DNA of 12,072 bases from Planctomycetota bacterium (lineage in GTDB: Bacteria; Planctomycetota; PUPC01; JABMSA01; JAUWKK01). The DNA lies in assembly GCA_030614245.1 (NCBI GenBank), contig JAUWKK010000046.1, forward strand, positions 1 through 12,072. The letters run 5' to 3'. The translations under genes were made by a program, and so were the position numbers. The notes under the pieces were generated by a model. The model made no database searches, was not told where the DNA came from, and saw only the letters and a program-made list of their open reading frames with translations. Positions 1 to 6,058 of the stretch are shown piece after piece (position 1 is the stretch's first letter; each line of letters starts with the position of its first letter).

Positions 1-1344
1 AGCCTGAAGCTGGAGGAGCTCGGCATTCCCGTGGCGAAGACCCTCGGTTTCGGCGAGAGCCGCCGCGCCGGCGCACTGCTGCACCAGGCCGTCTCGGTCT
101 CTGAAGAACTGCCCGACGTCGAGCCGCTCGCCCTTGCTATGACCGATCCCGTCCGGCACGACGGCCTCGTTGATGCTCTCATACAACTCGTCCTCGATAT
201 GCACGAGAGCGGCGTCGATCACAGCGACCTGCACGGCGGAAACCTGCTCGCAACCGTGGATGGAAAGATCGTCGTGATCGATCTGCACGCGGTCAGGTTG
301 CGGTCCCGCCTGAGCCGGCGCCGGAGGACATCGGCGCTGGGCCAGTTGTTGTGGTCGTTGGGCGCATCGATAGACGCAGCCGGGCGCGCGCGGTTCGTGC
401 AGCGCTACGCCGGCGAACTGGGCTTGTATTCCCACGATGCCGACCAGCTTCTCGATCGCGTCGAGCGATGGATCACCCGGTACGAATCCCGCAGGTTCAA
501 GAGCCGCACCCGCCGCTGTATCGTCAACAGCTCGCGCTTTTGTATCGACAAGCCGCCCGGTGAGCGCATCCATCGCCGCAGAGATATTTCCGCTCGCGAG
601 GTCTCCGAACTGATAACGGCACATCGCGAGGCGGTCAAGGCCGGGACCAGCGCTGTCTTGAAGAAAGACCGGCGCTCATCCCTGACGCGGCAGAAGCTCG
701 GGGGCGAGGACGTTTGCGTGAAGGAGTTCACATCCCGAGGGCCCCGAGATCGGCTGGTGATGCGGCTGTGGCGCAGCCGCGGCAAGCTCGCGTGGATCGC
801 CGCGAACGGCCTGATCGCTCGCGGAGTGCCGACGCCCGAGCCGCTCGCAATGCTGGACAACCTGCGGACCGGCGACAGCTTCGTCATCACCCGCTTCATC
901 GAAAGTGCAACACCCCTCGATGCCTGGGTGGCGGGGCCCGGAGTTGCCTGCCCACCGAGATTCCGGCGCGAACTAGTCGATAAGCTCGCCGACGTCGTTC
1001 GCACCCTGCACGAGACGGGAGTGTACGCCGAAGACCTCTCGGCGAAGAACGTCATCATTCGCCGCATGGGTGACGCCTGGCAGGCGCACATTGTGGACGT
1101 GGATAACACGCACCTCTGGCGGAAGCTGACCCGGCGGCGGCGCTTGTGGAACCTCGCTCAACTGAACGACATTCCCACCGGCGTGACTCCGGCGGAGAGG
1201 CTGCGCTTCTTCTACGCTTACGCCGGCTACGGAAGTCGGGTATTGCGTCGGCAGGATGCAAAGGTTATCATGACGCTTTCGCGCGAGCGCCACGACCGCT
1301 GGCGGCGGAAACTGGACAAGGCACCGACAGAGGCGCCAAGTTGA
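1..1344 (+). CDS. Tandem InaA/WaaP-like (lipopolysaccharide) kinase protein, 5' end missing
   Basis: The reading frame is open from base 1, so the start lies upstream; the GTG at 31 is only the first internal start-like codon. Residues counted from that GTG show two kinase-like units. The first is the C-terminal half of a WaaP/InaA-type domain, with catalytic loop HSDLHGGN (64-71) and metal motif VVIDLHAVRL (81-90), close to the IDLHRAQ motif of WaaP heptose kinases. The second is nearly complete: VCVKEF with the probable ATP-binding Lys (231), AEDLSAKN (333-340) as catalytic loop, and VDVDN (355-359) as metal motif. In unit two the usual His before Asp is Ala. Such kinases phosphorylate lipid A/core sugars (Kdo, heptose) at the inner face of the cytoplasmic membrane; the substrate here is unknown. 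It is the first visible gene of the sugar operon. Two linked kinase units are seen directly; the LPS role is inference from family and context. Confidence 0.8.
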   Translation, partial: SLKLEELGIPVAKTLGFGESRRAGALLHQAVSVSEELPDVEPLALAMTDPVRHDGLVDALIQLVLDMHESGVDHSDLHGGNLLATVDGKIVVIDLHAVRLRSRLSRRRRTSALGQLLWSLGASIDAAGRARFVQRYAGELGLYSHDADQLLDRVERWITRYESRRFKSRTRRCIVNSSRFCIDKPPGERIHRRRDISAREVSELITAHREAVKAGTSAVLKKDRRSSLTRQKLGGEDVCVKEFTSRGPRDRLVMRLWRSRGKLAWIAANGLIARGVPTPEPLAMLDNLRTGDSFVITRFIESATPLDAWVAGPGVACPPRFRRELVDKLADVVRTLHETGVYAEDLSAKNVIIRRMGDAWQAHIVDVDNTHLWRKLTRRRRLWNLAQLNDIPTGVTPAERLRFFYAYAGYGSRVLRRQDAKVIMTLSRERHDRWRRKLDKAPTEAPS

Positions 1345-1349
1345 AGAGA

Positions 1350-1805
1350 ATGAATCGAATCGCGGACGACGTCAAGCTGGGCGAGAACGTCAAGATTTAC
1401 GATTTCGTCAATCTCTATGGCTGCGAGATCGGCGACGGGACGATGATCGGGCCGTTCGTCGAGATACAGCGGAACGCAAAGGTCGGCCGCAATTGCCGCA
1501 TACAGAGCCATTCGTTCATCTGCGAGGCTGTCACGATAGAAGACGACGTCTTCATCGGCCACGGGGTGATGTTCACCAACGACCGGCATCCGAGGGCGAA
1601 CGTGCACAGTGGGTTCACCCCGACGCTGGTGAAGGCGGGAGCGTCTATCGGCTCCAATGCGACGCTGCTTTGCGGGATTACCATCGGCGAAAAGACGATG
1701 ATAGGCGCCGGAAGCGTCGTTACGAAAGACGTGCTGCCTAATACAATCGTTGCCGGCGTTCCCGCACTTGTGATGAGAGAAACCCACGAGCGAGCCGGAG
1801 GGTGA
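1350..1805 (+). CDS. Hexapeptide-repeat sugar N-acyltransferase (QdtC/FdtC/WlbB-like)
   Basis: A 151-residue protein built almost entirely of left-handed beta-helix hexapeptides (for example VTIEDDVFIGHGVMF and ITIGEKTMIGAGSVV), ending with the VAGVPALVM signature of this fold. FTNDRHPRA (75-83) is the loop typical of amino-sugar-nucleotide N-acetyltransferases such as QdtC, FdtC and WlbB. These act on the product of a PLP sugar aminotransferase, which is encoded two genes downstream, so acyl-CoA-dependent N-acylation of a 3-amino sugar nucleotide is the likely reaction. The family usually works as a trimer in the cytoplasm. Start choice: ATG at 1350 has only GAAGAG directly against it. A TTG at 1341, which overlaps the upstream TGA stop as TTGA, has AGAGG seven bases ahead and would add three residues. 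Both starts are plausible. Family is secure; the exact sugar is not determined. Confidence 0.85.
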   Translation: MNRIADDVKLGENVKIYDFVNLYGCEIGDGTMIGPFVEIQRNAKVGRNCRIQSHSFICEAVTIEDDVFIGHGVMFTNDRHPRANVHSGFTPTLVKAGASIGSNATLLCGITIGEKTMIGAGSVVTKDVLPNTIVAGVPALVMRETHERAGG

Positions 1806-1826
1806 CTGTGTAAACTCGTGTGCCAA

Positions 1827-1860
1827 GGCTGGCTTGCCCAGCCGTGCTTTCCGCGGAAGG
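1827..1860. repeat. Two adjacent hairpins in an intra-operon gap, REP-like or dispersed-repeat remnant
   Basis: The 111-base gap between the acyltransferase and methyltransferase genes holds GGCTGG (1827-1832) pairing with CCAGCC (1838-1843) across a five-base loop. Directly after it comes the perfect palindrome TTCCGCGGAA (1849-1858), which extends by one G-T and one C-G pair. The other gaps in this operon are 60 bases or less. No T-run follows, so a simple intrinsic terminator is unlikely. The layout resembles REP/BIME-type intergenic elements. Whether it recurs in the genome cannot be seen from this window. Confidence 0.5.
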
Positions 1861-1916
1861 CCCGCGTAGGGAGTAGGAGCACGACCAAGAGCGCCAGGAC
1901 GACGAAGACGGGCAAT

Positions 1917-2687
1917 ATGAACAGCCGTGAAGATATCGCGGGTTACTGGAAGACGAAAGCGGAGCAGTTCGGTGACGATCCGACTGCGACGATTCGCGAT
2001 TTCAACTTCTTTTACCTCGAGATAGACACGATCTGCGAGAGGTATCTGCTGCCCGAAGACCGCGTGCTCGATGTTGGATGCGGCAGCGGGTACGCGACGA
2101 CCGAGTTCGCCAAGCGCGTCAGGAGTATCGTCGGTATCGACGCGTGCGTGCGTTTCATCAAGGCCGCCCAGAAAGCCCAGCTGACGGGCGAGGTCCGCAA
2201 CGTCGAGTTCCAGACTGCCGACGCCCTCAAGCTGCCATTCAACGGCGGCAAGTTCGACGTCGTCATCAGCCAGCGCACCTTGATAAACCTGCCGACGCGA
2301 GCCGACCAAGCCGCGGCAGTCGAGGAAATCAGACGCGTGCTGCGCCCAGGCGGCAAGTACATCATGTGCGAAGTAACACAGCAGGGGCACGGCCGATGCA
2401 ACGCTTTCCGCAACAAGTTCGGCCTCAATAACCTCAAGGTCCATTGGCACAATCTCTATCTCGACGAGGACAATCTGCCGACCGACGCAGACAGTTGGGA
2501 GCTTATTGACCACATCCAGTTCGGTATGTATGAGATAATCTCGCGGGTAGTCCATCCGCTGCTCGTCGCGCCGGAGAAGCCGCGGTTCGACAACAAGATA
2601 AACGACATCAGCCGGCGGGTAAGCGCCGAGTTTCTCCATCTCGACGTACCCAGCCCGCGGCACGTGTACGTGTTTGCGAAGAGGTGA
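1917..2687 (+). CDS. Class I SAM-dependent methyltransferase
   Basis: A 256-residue protein with the Rossmann methyltransferase signature. Motif I is VLDVGCGSGYAT (50-61), the acidic end of strand two is IVGIDA (71-76), motif II/III are QTADALKLPF (99-108) and FDVVISQRTLINLP (113-126), and the post-motif is IRRVLRPGGKYIM (138-150), as in Methyltransf_11/25 proteins. The C-terminal part, about 165-256, is less general and probably sets substrate choice. No signal peptide or membrane segment is visible, so it should be cytosolic. I chose ATG 1917 because the fold starts soon after it and because the open frame back to a GTG at 1818 runs through the hairpin repeat. The ribosome site is weak (no clear AGGAG). 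The position between acyltransferase and aminotransferase suggests methylation of a sugar nucleotide or glycan, but small-molecule O-, N- or C-methylation cannot be separated from sequence alone. Confidence 0.82.
   Translation: MNSREDIAGYWKTKAEQFGDDPTATIRDFNFFYLEIDTICERYLLPEDRVLDVGCGSGYATTEFAKRVRSIVGIDACVRFIKAAQKAQLTGEVRNVEFQTADALKLPFNGGKFDVVISQRTLINLPTRADQAAAVEEIRRVLRPGGKYIMCEVTQQGHGRCNAFRNKFGLNNLKVHWHNLYLDEDNLPTDADSWELIDHIQFGMYEIISRVVHPLLVAPEKPRFDNKINDISRRVSAEFLHLDVPSPRHVYVFAKR
2678..2684 (+). promoter_or_regulatory. Ribosome binding site deciding the aminotransferase start
   Basis: GAAGAGG lies inside the last codons of the methyltransferase gene, eight bases ahead of ATG 2693. It favours that ATG over the in-frame GTG at 2684, which overlaps the upstream stop and has no ribosome site of its own. 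Confidence 0.6.
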
Positions 2688-2692
2688 CGCAT

Positions 2693-3793
2693 ATGCCCGT
2701 TCCGTTTCTTGACCTGAAAGCGCAGCACCGCGAGCTGCGCGATGAGCTGATGCAAGTGATCGGCGAGTCGCTCGACAATGCGCAGTTCATCCTGGGGCCG
2801 CAGGTTGAGGCCTTCGAGAATGAGTTCGCCGAATTCTGCGGCGCCGATCATGCGGTCGCGGTCAATTCGGGCACGTCGGCGCTGCACCTGGCACTGCTCG
2901 GCTGCGGGATCGGCGAAGGCGACGAGGTCATCACGGTCGCCAACACGTTCGTCGCCACAATCGAGCCGATCCTGTATGTCGGCGCACGGCCGGTCTTTGT
3001 CGATATCGATCCGCACAGTTATAATATCGATATCAGCCGCATCGAGGATGCCATCACGCCGAGGACGAAGGCGATCCTGCCGGTTCACCTCTACGGCCAG
3101 CCTACCGTTATGCAGCCGGTGATGGAGATCGCCCGCCGCCATGGGCTCGCGGTGATCGAGGATGCCTGCCAGGCGCACGGAGCCGAGATTGATGGCCGCC
3201 GGGCGGGCTCGGTGGGGAACGTCGGATGCTTCAGCTTCTATCCCGGAAAGAACCTCGGGGCCTGCGGCGAAGCCGGAATGGCCGTCACGAGCAACAGCGA
3301 GATCGCCACGAAGATGCGCAGCCTGCGAGACCACGGCCAGACCAGGAAGCACTGCCACGATGATATCGGCTTCAATTATCGCATGGCCGGCATTCAGGGC
3401 GCCATCCTGCGCGTAAAGCTGCGGCACCTGCCCGAATGGACGCAGGCACGCCGCCGAGTGGCGGGTATCTATCGCGAATTGCTGTCCGAATCCGACGTCG
3501 TGCGGCCCGCCGAATCCGAAGACGTGCGGCACGTATATCACCTCTACGTCGTCAGGACACCGCGCCGCGACGCGCTCATGCAGCACCTCAAGGAGAACGG
3601 CATCTCCTGCGGCCTGCATTATCCCGTGCCGGTACACCTGCAGAAGGGCTATCGCGGCTTGAACTGCGGCCACGGTTCGCTCACCGAAACCGAACGGCAC
3701 GCCATGGAAGTCCTATCGCTGCCGGTCTATCCCGAAATGCCCGTCGAAGCCGTCAAGGAGGTCGCACAACAGACCTGTTCTTTCAAACCGTGA
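2693..3793 (+). CDS. DegT/DnrJ/EryC1/StrS-family sugar aminotransferase (PLP)
   Basis: A 366-residue protein, the normal length for this fold type I aminotransferase family. Visible landmarks are the N-terminal VPFLDLKAQ (3-11) typical of the family, NSGTSALHLAL (58-68) for the PLP phosphate, IEDACQAHGA (155-164) with Asp157 for the pyridine nitrogen, and FSFYPGKNLGACGEAG (180-195), in which Lys186 should form the Schiff base. NYRMAGIQGAIL and VYHLYVVR further on are also standard. It transfers an amino group, usually from glutamate, to a keto-deoxy sugar nucleotide. FdtB/QdtB-type C-3 amination is the closest fit because a QdtC/FdtC-like acyltransferase is in the same operon, but C-4 amination is possible. 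No ketoisomerase (FdtA/QdtA) is in the window; it may lie upstream. The gene starts five bases after the methyltransferase stop. Confidence 0.92.
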   Translation: MPVPFLDLKAQHRELRDELMQVIGESLDNAQFILGPQVEAFENEFAEFCGADHAVAVNSGTSALHLALLGCGIGEGDEVITVANTFVATIEPILYVGARPVFVDIDPHSYNIDISRIEDAITPRTKAILPVHLYGQPTVMQPVMEIARRHGLAVIEDACQAHGAEIDGRRAGSVGNVGCFSFYPGKNLGACGEAGMAVTSNSEIATKMRSLRDHGQTRKHCHDDIGFNYRMAGIQGAILRVKLRHLPEWTQARRRVAGIYRELLSESDVVRPAESEDVRHVYHLYVVRTPRRDALMQHLKENGISCGLHYPVPVHLQKGYRGLNCGHGSLTETERHAMEVLSLPVYPEMPVEAVKEVAQQTCSFKP

Positions 3794-3850
3794 GGGCTTT
3801 GGCACCGACGTCAAACTCCACCAGATCGAAGATCAAGATCGAAAACCACA

Positions 3851-4606
3851 ATGACTCTCAGCATATCCGTCGTTCTGCCGGCATACAATGAAGAGGACAA
3901 TCTCGAGAAGGTCGTCTCGGCCGCGGTCGCGATTCTCCGCGACCTCTCCGCCGAAGGGCTGATCTCAGACTGCTTCGAGGTGCTCATCTGCGACGACGGG
4001 AGCACGGATGAGACCGGCACCATTGCCGACGAGCTCTCGACGCTCGATTCCCACGTCCGCGCGATCCACCACGAGACCAACCGGGGCTGGGGCGGGGCGC
4101 TCCGAACTCTCTTCGACAACGCCATCTGCGACTGGATATTCCTGGCTCCCGCCGACAACCAGCAGGATATGAGCGAACTGCGGCTGTTCGTGGATGCAAT
4201 GGAAGGCTTCGATATCGTGGCCGGTTACAGGATAAAGCGCGTCGATCCGTGGATGCGCAGGCTCACGGGCGAGGTTCGCAGGCGGCTGATCTGCCGAATG
4301 TTCGGCCTGAACCTGCGCGACCTCACGTGGTGCAAGCTGTTCCGGCGGGAGGTCTTCGATGAGATCGAACTCGACGCGACGAGCGCTTTCATCGACGACG
4401 AGATATTGATACGGGCGAGCAAGAAGGGCTTCGCCATCACCGAGACAGGCGTGCATCATCATCCGCGCACAGCCGGGGTGCCCACCGGCAACAACCCGAT
4501 CGTGATGCTCCGCGCCTTCCGCGATCTTCTGCTGCTGTGGAACAAGCTCCGCAGCGAACCGACACAGCCCATGCGGGAACGACTCCAAGCCCCAGGCGGG
4601 CAATAG
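3851..4606 (+). CDS. Family 2 glycosyltransferase (DPM1-like polyprenyl-phosphate sugar transferase type)
   Basis: A 251-residue GT-A protein. SVVLPAYNEEDNL (6-18) and ICDDGSTDET (46-55) are the nucleotide-sugar binding motifs, and NRGWGGALRTLF (77-88) is the conserved helix. The metal site reads APADNQQD (99-106) in place of the classic DADGQ form, so the first Asp is Pro. RDLTWCKLFRR (156-166) and IDDEILIRASKKGF (181-194) complete the dolichol-phosphate-mannose-synthase-like pattern. No C-terminal membrane segments are present, so it is the short soluble or membrane-associated form. It likely moves a sugar from a nucleotide donor to a polyprenyl phosphate or lipid-linked acceptor. The 57-base gap ahead has no clear ribosome site; it contains the 7-mer GATCGAA twice (3824-3830 and 3837-3843). 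The ATG gives the standard N-terminus. Donor and acceptor are unknown. Confidence 0.88.
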   Translation: MTLSISVVLPAYNEEDNLEKVVSAAVAILRDLSAEGLISDCFEVLICDDGSTDETGTIADELSTLDSHVRAIHHETNRGWGGALRTLFDNAICDWIFLAPADNQQDMSELRLFVDAMEGFDIVAGYRIKRVDPWMRRLTGEVRRRLICRMFGLNLRDLTWCKLFRREVFDEIELDATSAFIDDEILIRASKKGFAITETGVHHHPRTAGVPTGNNPIVMLRAFRDLLLLWNKLRSEPTQPMRERLQAPGGQ

Positions 4607-4613
4607 ACAACGA

Positions 4614-4618
4614 AAGGA
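4614..4618 (+). promoter_or_regulatory. Ribosome binding site supporting a TTG start
   Basis: AAGGA sits seven bases before the TTG at 4626, in the 19-base gap after the glycosyltransferase stop. The next in-frame ATG (4641) would remove the first beta strand of the NAD fold, so this site settles the TTG start. Confidence 0.65.
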
Positions 4619-4625
4619 CGAAACA

Positions 4626-5990
4626 TTGACAAGAGTAACAATGCTGGGCGCGGGCAGCTTCTTCACGGCTGGGTTGGCGCGCGATATCATGCTCATTCCC
4701 GGCCAGGACCGCGGCGAAATTCGATTGGTCGATATAGACAAGAAGCGTCTCGATATCAGCGTAAACCTTGTGAAAGCGCTCTCTGATAAGCTCACGAACG
4801 GCAAATGGAAGGTGATCGGCACCACCCAGCGAAAGAAGGTACTCAAGGGCACCGACTATCTCATAAACTTCATCGAAGTCTCCGGCGTGCAATGCGTTCG
4901 GCATGACAACGACATCCCGCTGAAATACGGTATTGACCAGTGCATAGGCGACACGATCGGCCCGGGCGGCATCTTCAAGGCCCTGCGCACCGTCCCGTCG
5001 TGGCTCGGTATCCTGCGAGATATCGAAGAAATATGCCCGAACGCTCTCGTGATGAACTACACCAATCCGATGAGCATTATGACCCTCGCAGCGGCGCGTT
5101 CGACGAGCGCGCAGGTTGTCGGCCTCTGCCATTCGGTGCAGGGTACCTCGCGGCAGATGGCTAAGATCGCCGGTGTGCCCTTCGAAGAGATGGCCTGGCG
5201 CTGCGGCGGCATCAACCACCTCGCGTGGCTCACCGAGCTCAAGCACAAGGGCCGCGACCTCTACCCGAAAATCTTCAAGCGCGCTCGAACCGAGAAAGAA
5301 GTCTATGAAGCCGATCCGGTCAGGTTCGAGATGATGTTCCACTTCGGAGCGTTCACCACCGAATCGAGCGGGCATCTGTCGGAATACGTGCCATATTTCC
5401 GCAAGCGAAAGGACCTGCTGAAGAAGTACTGCCGGGACGGATATCGCGGCGGCTCGGGCTTCTATGCGGATTGCTGGCCCAAGTGGCGAAAAGACTGCGA
5501 CAGGCGCCGCAACGAACTGGCGAAAGACATCACTAAGATGTCGCTCGAGCGCGGCGTCGAATATGCCAGCGAGATCATCGAGGGGCACAGATTCAACCGG
5601 ATGAAGACAATCTACGGCAGCGTCTCCAACACCGGCCTGATCCCCAACCTGCCGTCGAGCGGCGTCGTCGAGGTCGCTGTACTGGTGGACAATACGGGCT
5701 TCAATCCGTGCTATTTCGGGGCGCTCCCGCCGCAGATGGCCGCACTGTGCGCGAGCCACATGTATGTATATGAATGCGTCGTTGAAGGCCTGATGAACGA
5801 GGATCGGGAGGCGATCTATCACGCCATGACAATCGATCCGCTCAGCGCGTCCGTCTGCTCGCCGGCCGAGATCAGGCAGATGACCGACGAACTCATCTGG
5901 GCCGAGCGGGAGTTCATCCCCAAGTTCATGAGCAAGGGAATAAAGCGTCCGAAGCCCTCGAAGCGGCGGCGGCCGAGGATAGGCGCGTAG
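4626..5990 (+). CDS. Glycoside hydrolase family 4 protein, MelA-like NAD-dependent alpha-galactosidase type
   Basis: A 454-residue protein of the usual GH4 length. The start RVTMLGAGSFFTAGLARDI (3-21) is the NAD-binding glycine loop. GDTIGPGGIFKALR (108-121) and MNYTNPMS (143-150) are family signatures. LCHSVQGT (167-174) carries the metal-binding Cys-His pair and RCGGINHLAWL (192-202) the second His. The CHSV form is the one I associate with MelA-type alpha-galactosidases rather than the phospho-glucosidases. GH4 enzymes cleave by transient oxidation with NAD+ and a divalent metal such as Mn2+, in the cytoplasm. The gene begins with TTG, 19 bases after the glycosyltransferase, so it belongs to the same run. 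A hydrolase at the end of a sugar assembly operon is slightly unexpected: it could recycle glycan, or act on an unusual uronic or amino sugar. Family is secure; substrate is inferred. Confidence 0.9.
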   Translation: MTRVTMLGAGSFFTAGLARDIMLIPGQDRGEIRLVDIDKKRLDISVNLVKALSDKLTNGKWKVIGTTQRKKVLKGTDYLINFIEVSGVQCVRHDNDIPLKYGIDQCIGDTIGPGGIFKALRTVPSWLGILRDIEEICPNALVMNYTNPMSIMTLAAARSTSAQVVGLCHSVQGTSRQMAKIAGVPFEEMAWRCGGINHLAWLTELKHKGRDLYPKIFKRARTEKEVYEADPVRFEMMFHFGAFTTESSGHLSEYVPYFRKRKDLLKKYCRDGYRGGSGFYADCWPKWRKDCDRRRNELAKDITKMSLERGVEYASEIIEGHRFNRMKTIYGSVSNTGLIPNLPSSGVVEVAVLVDNTGFNPCYFGALPPQMAALCASHMYVYECVVEGLMNEDREAIYHAMTIDPLSASVCSPAEIRQMTDELIWAEREFIPKFMSKGIKRPKPSKRRRPRIGA

Positions 5991-6021
5991 CACACGCCCG
6001 CAGCACGCGCGCCACTATCGC

Positions 6022-6040
6022 CATGACGGGAACCGTCGTG
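6022..6040. terminator. Hairpin between convergent genes, possible bidirectional terminator
   Basis: CATGACGG (6022-6029) pairs with CCGTCGTG (6033-6040) across a GAA loop, giving eight pairs with one T-G wobble. It lies in the 68-base gap between the GH4 stop and the stop of the minus-strand membrane protein, where both transcripts must end. No T-run follows on either strand, so the terminator role rests on position and stem only. Confidence 0.4.
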
Positions 6041-6058
6041 CCGTGCCATTATCCACGG

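Noticed and set aside
1818..1916. A longer methyltransferase starting at GTG 1818
   Set aside because: The extra 33 residues are encoded by the hairpin repeat, are Arg/Thr/Ser-rich and out of family, and the GTG has no ribosome site.
1227..3700. Long overlapping minus-strand frames (1227..2663 and 2456..3700) opposite the acyltransferase, methyltransferase and aminotransferase
   Set aside because: They exist because codon bias in GC-rich genes keeps the opposite frame open. No conserved motif is seen, and they overlap each other.
4437..5993. A 518-codon open frame on the minus strand, opposite the GH4 and GT2 genes
   Set aside because: Both sense genes have clear family motifs across the region, and the antisense product has no recognisable domain or ribosome site.
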